DNA of 64,000 nucleotides from Ariolimax columbianus (GCA_036924085.1 JAVGWX010000011.1:20631955-20695954); one strand, 5' to 3'. Counted from the first letter of the stretch, positions 31,257 through 43,039 are shown. Numbers and translations are program-made. Notes: generated by a model from the letters alone, not told the origin.

Positions 31257-33303
31257 AATGGTGGGACCTAAATTGGAGTTCTGTGTTCACGTGTGGAGTC
31301 CTTATCACAGAGTGGATATAGACATGATAGAAAGGATACAAAGAAGAGCTACAAAAATGATCGTGGGATTCCAGAATTAAGCAGTTTCTAGAAAAGAGAA
31401 AAATTTGAAGGGACAATGCAGGTTATACATTAATCAATGGAAAAGATACATTAGCATAGCAAGTTTTTCCTAAATCAACCAAATACAAGAACTAGAGGGC
31501 ACAGCTTCAACCGACTACAAGAACTAGAGGGCACAGCTTCAACCAACTACAAGAACTAGAGGGCATAGCTTCAACCGACTACAAGAACTAGAGGGCATAG
31601 CTTCAACCGACTACAAGAACTAGAGGGCATAGCTTCAACCGACTACAAGAACTAGAGGGCATAGCTTCAACCGACTACAAGAACTAGAGGGCATAGCTTC
31701 AACCGACTACAAGAACTAGAGGGCACAGCTTCAACCGACTACAAGAACTAGAGGGCACAGCTTCAACCGACTACAAAAACTAGAGGGCACAGCTTCAACC
31801 GACTACAAGAACTAGAGGGCACAGCTTCAACCGACTACAAGAACTAGAGGGCATAGCTTCAACCGACTACAAGAACTAGAGGGCATAGCTTCAACCGACT
31901 ACAAGAACTAGAGGGCATAGCTTCAACCGACTACAAGAACTAGAGGGCATAGCTTCAACCGACTACAAGAACTAGAGGGCACAGCTTCAACCGACTACAA
32001 GAACTAGAGGGCATAGCTTCAACCGACTACAAGAACTAGAGGGCATAGCTTCAACCGACTACAAGAACTAGAGGGCATAGCTTCAACCGACTACAAGAAC
32101 TAGAGGGCATAGCTTCAACCGACTACAAGAACTAGAGGGCATAGCTTCAACCGACTACAAGAACTAGAGGGCATAGCTTCAACCAACTACAAGAACTAGA
32201 GGGCATAGCTTCAGCCAAATACAATAACTAGAGGGCATAGCTTCAACCGACTACAAGAACTAGAGGGCATAGCTTCAACCGGCTACAAGAACTAGAGGGC
32301 ATAGCTTCAACCGACTACAAGAACTAGAGGGCACAGCTTCAACCGACTACAAGAACTAGAGGGCACAGCTTCAACCGACTACAAGAACTAGAGGGCATAG
32401 TTTCAACCGACTACAAGAACTAGAGGGCACAGCTTCAACCGACTACAAGAACTAGAGGGCATAGCTTCAACCGACTACAAGAACTAGAGGGCTTAGCTTC
32501 AACCGACTTCAAGAACTAGAGGGCATAGCTTCAACCGACTACAAGAACTAGAGGGCATAGCTTCAACCGACTACAAGAACTAGAGAGCATAGCTTCAACC
32601 AACTACAAGAACTAGAGGGCATAGCTTCAATCGACTACAAGAACTAGAGGGCACAGCTTCAACCGACTACAAGAACTAGAGGGCATAGCTTCAACCGACT
32701 ACAAGAACTAGAGGGCTTAGCTTCAACCGACTACAAGAACTAGAGGGCATAGCTTCAACCGACTACAAGAACTAGAGGGCATAGCTTCAACCGACTACAA
32801 GAACTAGAGGGCATAGCTTCAACCAACTACAAGAACTAGAGGGCATAGCTTCAGCCAAATACAAGAACTAGAGGGCATAGCTTCAACCGACTAAAAGAAC
32901 TAGAGGGCATAGCTTCAACCGACTACAAGAACTAGAGGGAATAGCTTCAACCGACTACAAGAACTAGAGGGCATAGCTTCAACCGGCTACAAGAACTAGA
33001 GGGCATAGCTTCAACCGACTACAAGAACTAGAGGGCATAGCTTCAACCGACTACAAGAACTAGAGGGCACAGCTTCAAATTATTTAAAGGGAGGCCCAGA
33101 TTGGATATTAGGAAACATTTTTTCAGTCAGAGAATAGTGAATGTTTGTAATGCATCGCCACATGATGTGGTGGGGGCAGGGTCAGTTAATGCATTCAAGG
33201 ATAGATTGGATGATCAGTCATTTTTAAAGTAGAATAAACTGGTTGTATACAGACTCTGTGGAGTCTTCTAAACCAGTATAATGAAGTTAAGTTAAGTCAA
33301 GTT
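31257..33303 (+). mobile_element. CR1/L2-like LINE 3' part expanded by an internal minisatellite
   Basis: The coding start reads MVGPKLEFCVHVWSPYHRVD then MIERIQRRATKMIVGF. This is the same region as in the 55.3-56.1 kb copy. The frame then meets the 32-bp array (31481-33076). After the array the ORF resumes: HSFKLFKGRPRLDIRKHFFS, QRIVNV, AGSVNAFKDRLDDQSF. A normal 3' hairpin and TTAAGTTAAG tail follow, ending at about 33300. Without the array it would be about 450 bp. Confidence 0.9.
31481..33076. repeat. 32-bp minisatellite, about 50 copies
   Basis: Unit ACAAGAACTAGAGGGCATAG, followed by CTTCAACCGACT. Most copies are the same except for a C/T change (GGGCACAG or GGGCATAG) and occasional variants (GGGCTTAG, CCAACTAC, CCAAATAC). 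The homogeneity implies recent amplification or ongoing homogenisation. There are no unique spacers. Confidence 0.97.
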
Positions 33304-33304
33304 A

Positions 33305-33530
33305 ACATCACCGAAGGTGTTTAGATCGCAGAGAGTACAGCCATCTCAGAGACTCAGCGAAAGCGTGCTGCCAGAAAAAAAAACAATGCTCACAACGATT
33401 CCACACTCGGTTCCCCCCATGTGTTCTATATATGGAAGAGTGTATCGCTACAGGATTGGTCGTTACAGCTATCAGAGAATACATTTCGCAGCAATAGTCT
33501 GACGCTGTCGCCTTCTTGTCTTGCAATGTG
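33305..33530 (+). mobile_element. LINE C-terminal zinc-knuckle remnant
   Basis: The plus strand reads VYRYRIGRYSYQRIHFAAIV, a decayed form of the CGRVCKSRIGL.SHQR finger that ends some LINE ORFs. The upstream part is frame-shifted. Confidence 0.6.
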
Positions 33531-33539
33531 CAACTATTA

Positions 33540-33774
33540 GTATTATTATTAGCATCTTCTTATTGATTTTCAACTACGTGCACAGCGGGAACACAGAGTC
33601 TCTGAGTTTTTTCCGTTAATCTCCAATATGACTAGACGCTGATCTCACGTCACTTGAGACCAGAGGACGCTTGATACGTGTGGGATTCGAACCACCTATT
33701 TCGCTTCTTGAGAAGCAAACGTCTGTATCTCAGCCATTACGACCCATTTAAAATTATAAAATAAGCAGCTTGTT
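33540..33774. other. Unassigned sequence
   Basis: No gene seen. A (ATT)n-like TATTATTATTAG stretch lies at about 33540. Confidence 0.4.
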
Positions 33775-34022
33775 TTTCTCTCGTAAGCCCTATTTTATTT
33801 TTTTGGGTTTTTGCGTTCGACTTATTTTTCTATTCCACAAGGCAGTGTGCGTTGCACTGAGGTTTTTATTTTGCACCTGTCGCCCAGTGCATCCGACTTC
33901 AGCATTCATTTTATGTAAGGGTCTGCTCCCTCCTGCATTTTCTAAGGGTTTTCTGTGATGGGGATCGAGCCCAGCACCTTCGGTTGGGAGTCGTGTCACT
34001 TAACTACTAGCCCACGCCGTCC
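33775..34022 (-). mobile_element. S1 SINE (tRNA-derived head, A-rich tail)
   Basis: On minus: GGGGACGGCGTGGGCTAGTA, then GTTAAGTGACAC; B box GGGCTCGATCCCC; AAACCCTTAGAAAATGCAGG; GTCGGATGCACTGGGCGACA; TGCAACGCACACTGCCTTGT; then an A-rich end. CCCTATT on both sides may be a short target duplication. Confidence 0.88.
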
Positions 34023-34169
34023 CCCTATTCCATATGACGGAGTAGTCTGTACTGTCTTGCGGCTTTTATGACCGCAATGCATTCGACCTCAGCACGAATT
34101 GTTAATGGAATTGCTTCCCTTTGGACACAGCAGGTAAATCACATATTTGTCTGGACACTCCATTGCAAG

Positions 34170-34735
34170 TTTAAAAATATATCCGCCCCCACGGAAGTGG
34201 CGTAGAAGATGGGTTACTGAATGTAGCGTGACTTAGATGCCAATCGCAAGAGATGGTGGCGACAACATCAGACATGGTTACACATATATGACCGTATATG
34301 ACTGTGCATCCCGATCTGAGCACGACAAACTCTACCGCACGTAGGGCACACATGAACATTGTTAGTAATTGGGCCGTCTTGCATTCTGCCCTTTCGTGCA
34401 GCTCCCGCTTTTCCTGCGCCGTAAAAATGGTTCGCGGCTCTGCAATGCAAGCACCATGTGTGATGGCAGTGCGCGAGGCTGAGTAGTTCGGAGCAAGCAA
34501 CTCCCAGGCAGCAATATCAATGGAGAAACTAATCAAAGACACTTTTAGAAAGGATGGTTAGCATCACAGCACGATACATATTGATCTTGGTAGCGACTTT
34601 GATTCCTCGTTTGCTCATAGCCTTCCAAAAGCAGCATTCGCCTTGGAAATCCTGTTGTGGACCTCAGAGTCAATATTCTCACTACACACAAGGGTAAGGT
34701 CTTGCTATTTCGCGAATCCGAACACAAACCAGCTT
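34170..34735 (-). mobile_element. LINE RT C-terminus with terminal C2H2-like finger
   Basis: The minus strand reads NRISKANAAFGRL (about 34650) and RYIxNMYRAVML-like sequence. Further 3' comes AAWELLAPNYSASRTAIT, then VHVCPTCGRVCRAQIGMHSH then IRS (34345-34285), an intact-looking CX2C...HX3-type finger. This combination is the usual end of a LINE ORF. Frameshifts separate the parts. Confidence 0.75.
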
Positions 34736-34779
34736 GGGTTGTGAATCATGTCAATAATTGTTTTGTTCTGTCGATTAAA

Positions 34780-35060
34780 AATATGTATAGATAATGGCTC
34801 AGTGACCACACCAGGACAAAAACAAAATGGACACCTACGTTACGGCCCCAAAACCTTCATTAGAGACAAATAACAATCAAATTTGACATTATGCCTTACT
34901 TTTGGTTGTGATTTGTTACATGTTTTCGTTCGTTCTTTGTCCCCGATGAAGGCCCTCTAGTCGAAATGTAACCATTGGATTTATATGTTTTTTATCGACT
35001 TTTGACCTTCTGTACTGTTACAACTTCTATTTATTTTTATTTTGCCACGCCGCCGTCACT
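34780..35060. other. Unassigned repeat-like sequence with CCGATGAAGG...CGAAATG block
   Basis: 34942-34970 reads CCCGATGAAGGCCCTCTAGT, followed by CGAAATGT. Blocks of this form recur in 3' ends of invertebrate retroelements. No coding sequence is seen. Confidence 0.3.
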
Positions 35061-35159
35061 AAACTAACAATTGTATTATTGTTGTACTGTCTTTTTCATT
35101 GCGTCCGTGTTGTTGCTTATTCTACCTTTTACTCGCAATAATGGGAGCAAAGTGTAATC

Positions 35160-35690
35160 ACTGTCAGGTGAAACATACTGACCAAGACCACAATCTCTCT
35201 TCCATGTAGTATTTCCTGGAAACAGGTTGTTTTCAAGGCAGCCTGGATTCGGGACGATGAAGCTAACATTTGGTCAGGCAAAACACACTGATCAGAGAAT
35301 GTTAGCCAGGGTCAGGTGAAACATACTGACCAAGACCACAATCTCTCTTCCATGTAGTATTTCCTGGAAACAGGTTGTTTTCAAGGCAGCCTGGATTCGG
35401 GACGATGAAGCTAACGTTTGGTCAGGCAAAACACACTGATCAGAGAATGTTAGCCAGCGTCAGGTGAAACATACTGACCAAGACCACAATCTCTCTTCCA
35501 TGTAGTATTTCCTGGAAACAGGCTGTTTTCAAGTCTGGCTGACGAGATGTAGATCAACGTTATCCACGTAGTAGTTAGCGTCACGCAGATGAAGTCAAGC
35601 ATAGCATAAGATACAGAAGGACTGCGATCCATTTTCATCTGCACTCTCACGATGTGAAGAACGCTGCTGCAACCTGGCACTTAACTTCCT
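35160..35690 (+). mobile_element. S6 SINE with partial tandem triplication (148 bp unit)
   Basis: Units start at 35163, 35311 and 35459 (GTCAGGTGAAACATACTGAC). Each carries the S6 outer end and its first ~100 bp. After the third unit the rest of S6 follows (TGGCTGACGAGATGTAGATC ... CTTAACTTCCTTTTCAGGAC). Confidence 0.9.
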
Positions 35691-35699
35691 TTTCAGGAC

Positions 35700-36629
35700 T
35701 CTATCACGCACTTCGTTGTATTTGTCTTATTTTCTCTATGTCCTAAGATCTTGTCCCTTTGAGTGGTATCTCATCTTGAAAAGAGTCAAAATTCACAGGG
35801 AACCATGTCTGAGGAGTAAGGAGAGTGCCAAACTTGTCAAATGCAATGTTTTATTTTTTAAGCGATGTGCTGGTTGGAGCATTGTCATAATTGATTTATT
35901 TTCCAGTTTAAGGTCGGATACTTTTCAATCAGCCCTCAGATTCTAAGTATAGACTTTCTATGAATGTCTATCAATAGATAACAGAACAATCAACAACATT
36001 AGTATATTTTTATATATATATATATATATTTTTATTTCTTTCATGTTGGTACTATTATTTACACACACATATAGTTAAGTTTACCATGTTTAACTGAAGG
36101 TAACAAAACTATATGGTCACCAAAATGTATGATTTCCCTCAACCAAAAAAAAAGATGGTCACAGAAATTGAATTGTAAAATATAAAAGACTTTGCATTAA
36201 ACATGTAAATAAGCATAGACAGTATTACAATAAATAGTCATTGTCATTATTATTATAATTGTCACATCTATCTTCTTCTTATTCTTTTCACTTATCCTGT
36301 TTCGTCACTCAGTGTCAGGTTATGAAATCAGTCAAAAATGCAGCAACGATTATAGCCACAAAACTAGTTTTTTTCTGTTCAGCACAAGAAAAACGTATAC
36401 TACTCAAAACAATACAAGGACCACATTCACTGTTCAGGTGAGTCGGGGGAAAGAATTATTGCTGCAAATATAATTACAGGGACACTTATTAAATTTAAAA
36501 ATGAAGCTGTTTGAATATTTACAGCAATAATTGTTGCCCCATACTCAAATTAAAAATGAGTGTAGCCTTTGTGTTGAGTTGTCTAATATATGCAGCAAAA
36601 GTCAGAAAAATTAGTGAAGTAATACACTC
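35700..36629. other. Unassigned AT-rich sequence
   Basis: Short (TA)n at about 36011-36028. No gene or known repeat. Confidence 0.4.
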
Positions 36630-37020
36630 TAGGTATGTACAAAATGGGGACTCACCACAAGAAAGATGTGATTGTGAATATAACTAATAGGCACTCTAGG
36701 TTTGAACAAGGTCCATCCAGGTAACAAATGTGACTCACCCCAAGAAAGATGTGATTGTGAATATAACTAATAGGCACTCTAGGTTTGAACAAGGTCCATC
36801 CAGGTAACAAATGTGACTCACTCCAAGAAAGATGTGATTGTGAATATAACTAATAGGCAATCTAGGTTTGAACAAGGTCCATCCAGGTAACAAATGTGAC
36901 TCACTCCAAGAAAGATGTGATTGTGAATATAACTAATAGGCACTCTAGGTTTGAACAAGGTCCATCCAGGTAACAAATGTGACTCACCACAAGAAAGATG
37001 TGATTGTGAATATAGCCAAC
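36630..37020. repeat. 83-bp tandem array, about 4.5 copies
   Basis: CAAGAAAGATGTGATTGTGA starts at 36658, 36741, 36824, 36907 and 36990, exactly 83 bp apart, with few differences between units. Confidence 0.95.
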
Positions 37021-38379
37021 TGATACATAATAGGAATTAAAATATGCAGTGTACCACCATAAAAGGAAATCTGTGAGAGAAAACAACAATAGTGTTCCCC
37101 AATATATATGAGAAATAAAATAATAGCCATTTTACTGTATTACTGGATTACAGGAAGAAAAAACAAACAGCGGAAAAGCAAGCATGAGATTTGTTCAAGT
37201 TACAAAATAAGAGACTTGGACAAAGAAAAAATTGTCCAGCAACATATCTATCTTGTAGTGAGGCACAGCCATCAAATTGACAGCCTATTACTTACTTCAC
37301 TTTCTTGTTCTTGTGTTTGGTGCATAACATGTTTTATGAGTACTTTCAGAAATTGTGATTGTGCTATTCTGCTTGCAATACACTAACCCGAGGTTTCGCA
37401 AGTTTACTTATGGGATATATATGTGTGAGTGAGAGAGAGAAAGAGAGAGAGAGAGATAGATAAAGAGAGAGAGAGAGAGAAAGAGAGGTTGTGTTGGCAT
37501 GTATGCGTTTAATTTGCGTGTGGGTAAATTGTTATAGTTATATGAATGGTTATTTCATACTTTTCCTTGAAACAAACACAGCAGTAATACAATAGCAATA
37601 ATAATAATAGCAACAATAGTAACAAGTGAAAAGAATGTGAGAAAAAATTCAAATCTAAAAGAAACAAGACATTGTTTCTCAGATTTTATCATGGCATCAT
37701 CGAGGCACATCTTTCAATAACAACATTCATTCCAGCAATCATGTCCACCAAAACATTCTATGCATCACAATACATTTTCTCTCTCTCTGTCAACCAGAAT
37801 GAAAGACAGTAAATGGACTGCAATATGGTTTCCTATTCTGGAAGAAGAAATCCCAGAAAACATACAAAGATTTGAACAACACATTAGTGTTGCGAGGAAA
37901 TAGATATCATAGTCAAGAAACGAAGTGTCCACTGCAAAATTGGCAGAAAGAGTAATATTGAGATGAATCTCTTGGAAATAGAAAACAGTTTAAAGTCACA
38001 GACAAAGAGATGAATGACTAGGTTTATGCATATCTTAATCACAGCCTAATGGAGCTAAACTGATCTATCACAGATAACTACAGTTAGAATGGTCTAGGTC
38101 TACCTCTGTTCAATCCATCATATCAACCTAGGAGATCCATCTCCCCAATGATAATGGTTGTCTCAAGTCCTGAGTCCCTAGACTCAGTACAAAACTATAC
38201 AGAGCTTCAGCAAGTCTGCTCATATCCAAATGCACTAGCTAGTGTATCTAGCTACTCAGTATATACCACCTTAACAAGCATGTTGAAATTATATCTTCCA
38301 ACTATATAACACATAAGATTTGTGGTTTTACCAAATCTTTATTCTTTTTGCACATATATTCTGAAGAGCAGACCCATCA
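37021..38379. other. Unassigned sequence with (GA)n microsatellite
   Basis: An interrupted GA repeat lies at about 37421-37488. The rest is AT-rich with no recognised gene. Confidence 0.4.
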
Positions 38380-38690
38380 CTTTAATGTCTTAGTCGACCT
38401 GTACGTCTAAAGGGGCAGATGCCCTAGATGGTCCCAACTCTGGTGGATGTACCAGAGAGGAGGATTTCCTGCTTAGTGGGCTAGGCACGAGTAGCTCATT
38501 ATTCCGCTGCATTGGGACAAGTGCCACGGAGGGTGGTCAACTGATGTGCAAATTCATCTTTATAGACTCAAACCAACCATAGAGCGTAGACCCACAGTCT
38601 GTTAGGAGCCATCTATACTGCTCTTAACAAACAACCTAAGCATGCCGGTGTTATGCCATGTCACTTTAATGAGAGCATTCAACTATGTAG
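38380..38690 (-). mobile_element. S10 SINE-like repeat
   Basis: Complement of 10975-11300: AAGTGCCACGGAGGGTGGT, GTAGACCCACAGTCTGTTAG, then GAGCCATCTATACTGCTCT (core, inverted), and GCCGGTGTTATGCCATGTCA. Confidence 0.72.
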
Positions 38691-39221
38691 CTTGACACAA
38701 CTTGTGTATCTTTAAACACTAATTTAAACAACAAATGTCTCTATAAACTACTTATTTTATACTTTTAACAACTGTTCTACAGCTACTAACACTACATTGG
38801 AACAAGTTTTACAGCTGTTAATATCTACTTTAAACATCTTTCTTTGACAATAGCGCGAGGAAAAGGAAAACCAAGGTTGTATTTAAAGAGTCTACAATAT
38901 ATTAACACCTTTTGCATCTATGAATTTGTAAAATAAAAAACACACAAAAAAACAACATCTTTTTACATTCTGGTTAGCTACTAACTGGGTGAAAAAAAAG
39001 TTGTAACTAAATTATATTTTTATCCATAAGGAAATACATCTTTGGACATTCATAACCACATTACCATTGTAAATATGGGTATTCCCATAGTCAACACTGT
39101 CATAGGTAAAGATGTGTAGAAACTTAAATTTTCTATGTCTTCAAATTGATAAAGTATGGTGACTGATTCTTTTCTTCTGTGCTTGTCTTCTGTGACTCAG
39201 AGCAGTCAAGTTAACAATTTG
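38691..39221. other. Unassigned AT-rich sequence
   Basis: No gene or repeat recognised. Confidence 0.4.
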
Positions 39222-39600
39222 TAAAGCTGGAAGAATGTCCCATGTCAAAACGGATTCTTCTTCATCGTTCGTTCTCAAACTCCCGTTACCAAGCCATAAA
39301 AAAGGCTTTGTAAGTAGCAGGATGTTGTCTGGAGAACAGAATGTGCTGTGTCTTAGTTTACAGCTTGACTGCGATATTTGCACCTTTCAATTCGACACAT
39401 CCGACTTTAGCTGGAATTTTTTGGGTACCAGTCTAGCATTCCTTCTTCAACCCCCTTCTCCTTAGCCAGTCTGCTCTATTCAGCCTGTTATCCAAGATCT
39501 TGGCAGCTCTGGGTTGCTGGCCCTGATGCTAGCATTCATCATTGGGTCACTGACCGCTGCAGCTCATGCACTGCCCAGCATGTTGATTCCTAATGGTTTC
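39222..39600 (-). mobile_element. S5 SINE-like repeat
   Basis: Starts GGATTCTTCTTCATCGTTCG (tail side). Shares TTACAGCTTGACTGCGATAT, then TTGCACCTTT, and CTCCTTAGCCAGTCTGCTCT with 27340-27690. Confidence 0.82.
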
Positions 39601-39692
39601 TAAATGCAGTCCGTATCTTTCTATTTGTAGCTCATGCACTGCTCAGCATCTTGATTCATAATGGTTCCTAAATGCAGCCCGTAACTTTCTAT
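39559..39692. repeat. ~68-bp direct duplication at the S5 end
   Basis: AGCTCATGCACTGCCCAGCA, then TGTTGATTCCTAATGG...AAATGCAGTCCGTA, is repeated with small changes, extending the right end of the S5 copy. Confidence 0.8.
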
Positions 39693-39789
39693 AAGAAATA
39701 AATGCTTTAACCACTTAGCAAAATGTCACAAACTTTAATGTTGTACGAACACTCACTATGTTCTACACATTTTAAAACTGATTTTTAAA

Positions 39790-40018
39790 AAGGAGACTTA
39801 ACTTAACATCTTTATACTGGTTTAGAAGACTCTGCAGAGTCTGCATACAACCAGTTTCTTTTACATTTCCTTGCTCTAAAAGCTATGCGCATCCAATTCA
39901 TTCTTAAATGCATTAATTGTCTCTGCCTCCACTACTTCCTGTGGCAATGCATTCCAAGCATTCACCACTCTCTGAGTAAAAAAATATTTCCTAATATCTA
40001 ATCTGGACCTTAATACTA
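39790..40018 (-). mobile_element. CR1/L2-like LINE 3' end, (TTAAG) tail
   Basis: Tail (CTTAACTTAAC), perfect AGACTCTGCAGAGTCT hairpin core at 39826-39841, then the coding end (complement of GTGGCAATGCATTCCAAGCA), ending in TCCTAATATCTAATC. Confidence 0.93.
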
Positions 40019-40019
40019 T

Positions 40020-40835
40020 ACAAAATGTTTAAAAATACACCAGACTGCGGTGGTTCTCACAATGACATACCTGAAGCAGTCATAACTGTTCACCAACGCC
40101 TGAAGCTTGATCAATAATTTAAACACAGCAGAGATCACTGAATGACTGTTCACATGTTATCACTTATTTAAAAACCTGACAAACAAATCAACAATTCAAC
40201 ATTACACTGTTTCCTTTTCTTGGTTAACTTCATAAAATGATACAAGAATAGCTTATCATCATCACATGTCACACCTCATAGGTTTGACAATCACTTCCCT
40301 CAACAACTGTCCCTTATGGGAGCGTTTCTTTTATTTTTTTAACATGTAGCTTGTCACCCCATCCCAGATGTATTTTTCTGTCATCCACTGGTCTAATCCA
40401 CTGTCATAACATATATCAGGCTCTCCTGTTTGAGTAATATCCAATGACATTTAAAAATGAGAAATGAACTAAAGGTAAGGGTAGTCCCATTGCAGAGACT
40501 GCCGTCACGGATCTTCTGCTTCTTTGTACATCCTCAGATCAAGGTCCTGGCTTTTCTTACAAATGTCACCTATGATGGAAGTACTGTTTTATCTCCATAC
40601 ACTTTTTGTCTCATGTCCGACTCATGAGGCCAGTATTGTTCTTTTTCCTCGTGTGTGAGCATGCTGTTTTGTAGGATGTGTTCCAGGATCATGGTATGCT
40701 TCCCCACATGGTCACCTGCCATCTGTCCCAATCCTCATTTTGTTGTAAAGATGACCCTTGAGTCTGTTATGCTCAGTTGTCAGTTTGAAGATGATGACTT
40801 TCTGATAGTGCAAGGCTATTGTACATGGTCACAAC
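40020..40835. other. Unassigned sequence
   Basis: No gene or known repeat recognised. Confidence 0.4.
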
Positions 40836-41015
40836 GTGTTTTATGAGGTGGGGTGGCCAGTTTCCTTCCTCGCTGCCTTTCCTTCCCTAACAGTAAGCCA
40901 TATATCCATATACAGCTGAGTCAACTGGAACGCTCCAGAAATGAGAGTTGAACCCTTTACATCTGCTGTGAATAGTGAATGCTCTACTACTAAGCTTATC
41001 AGAAATGAACTACAT
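40836..41015 (-). mobile_element. S8 SINE-like repeat
   Basis: Plus-strand blocks GAGGTGGGGTGGCCAGTTTC and CCTTCCTCGCTGCCTTTCCT are shared with 50735-50905, 59020-59100 and 59820-59990. On minus the right part reads TAGTAGTAGAGCATTCACTA ... GGGTTCAACTCTC, spaced like A and B boxes. Confidence 0.65.
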
Positions 41016-43035
41016 ATGCTAAGAAAAGATCAAGCTACTTTAATAAATATGAGAATATTGATAAATAAGTTATCACAAACAGTCAGAGACAATCTTCTGG
41101 ACAAGAGTAAAAGCGAACATCATATTAAGCACATAATATGTCCTCCTCTCTCATTTCCATTTCACTACAATAATATATACAATATATACAAGAAACTGGC
41201 ATTGAAAAGATTAAAAAAGACCCAAAAAAACTAACAAAATATGAAAATGTTGGAAGAAGATTAAAAATGAGATAGACAGGTCTGCCTACATCTTGGTAAA
41301 GAAAGCATATATAAATAAAGTCACAAATAAAATCACGGATGAACACAAACAAGTTCACTATCATTAAGCTGATATGAATGCATTATGGAAATAAAGTGTG
41401 TGGAAAATCAAATGTGGTTGACATTCTTATTAGTAGTAATAACACACGTAGCCCATACACTTAAATCAACATGTCATGGTAACGAGTGCTGAAAAATTAC
41501 ATCTCTTAAATTCTAAGAGTAATTTGGTTTTGTTATATGTGATAACGCCAAGTATTTAGAATACTTCTGTCACATTTGCCATAAAATAAATTGGATGTGA
41601 AAAGATACATTCCAACATCTGGACATTACACTGACTAATAGAACTAGAAAACAAAAGATCTCTCAAGTTACACTTTCAAAACTAATAATAACAATATTTT
41701 ATTTAGAACACAACTGAGATTATTGTCCAGTAACAATTTAAATGAGAAATAAGTATTTTAAAACCAGGACATTTTTCATAGCCAGTTAATTAACATTAGA
41801 AAATAAGCAATCTTTGAAGTTTTACCTTTAGTACAGCTTCAAAACAATTCAAGACAATACTTAGTACCACAAATTGCTGCATTTTACATACAAAATTGTA
41901 TGTGAAAACATACAACATATAATCTTGACTAATATTCATCAGAAACTTACCGCAATATCTTGCGTATAATAACTAACTTTGGGCTGCTAAAACTCAGGTG
42001 TGTCTTTTAAGCAAGCACCAAAAAATGTCATCTTTTTTTTAATACCAAAAGTAACGTATTGGAAAGTTGTCACAATTTAACAGTGAAAATGACACAAAAT
42101 TGAATGTGTCACATATTTTCTAGTGAGAGTGATGATGAGGAAGCCCAAAGTATCTAAAATGTAGGTGTGCGTATCTACTTCTGTTTGTTCTATACTTTCA
42201 GTTTTTTAACAAATGTTTCATAAAATAAAACCTTGACAAATCATGGTGTGCATTATGGTGTGTGTGGTGTTCATTTCATAAGAGAATTGTGGGATAGATC
42301 CCGAGCATATATTAAGCGCAAGATTTTACGGTAAAATGATAGAGCATTTTAAAAACAAAAAACTTATGCCATTTTAATGCTATTTAAACTTTCAGAGCTA
42401 ATAAAACAAATGTTTAGAACACAATTGCCATATTTCCCATGAAAAAACTCATTGAAAAATATGCGTCCCAAAACATGGGCATTTTTCACAGCAAACTTAA
42501 GTTGACCTAACAGAACTATAAGCATACAATGACCAACTACTTGTGTAACATTCCTGAGAGCACTTTCAGTTAGAAAACTGCAAGTGTGAGTTGAACATGT
42601 GTGGAAGAAAGGAATTAATTATCTCTCCTGATTATACCAAGAACAACAACACAAAAATTGGAATTGGAATTACATTAGGCTGCATTCACACATACATTTA
42701 AGTCAAACGCAGAATAAACAGTTATGTCAGCAATAAATAAAGTTAAGACAAAAAAAACCTCTTGTCCCCTGTGGATTCTAAAGCTCCTAATTAGAGAGTA
42801 CAGAGAAGGCCCACTGTATCCCAAAAGCTAAATTGCCCATAGAGATGATAATCTCATTGTGTAAACAATGAGCTCATGAAAACTTCTACTACAAAACAAA
42901 GGCATAATGCTTTCTTCAATTCTTGTCAATTACAGAGGTGGTTCCATGCTTCAACTTTAGCAGAAATTGAAAGGGGATGATGATCCAGCAGAGCCTTGTT
43001 AATATGCAGATCTTCTGTTATTGGCTATTGAAATA
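41016..43035. other. Unassigned AT-rich sequence, about 2 kb
   Basis: I find no exon, RNA gene or recognised repeat. It could be unique intergenic DNA. Confidence 0.4.
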
Positions 43036-43039
43036 TATT

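Noticed and set aside
31481..33076. Regular 32-bp repeats resembling a CRISPR array
   Set aside because: There are no spacers: units follow each other directly. The flanks are halves of a LINE ORF in animal DNA.
33305..34450. C2H2 zinc-finger gene (VCPTCGRVCRAQIGMHSH-like motif)
   Set aside because: A single finger behind an RT-thumb remnant is the known end of some LINE ORFs. Stops and shifts surround it.
41125..41364. Minus-strand Phe/Ile-rich 79-codon frame
   Set aside because: AT-rich composition without motif, splice or start support.
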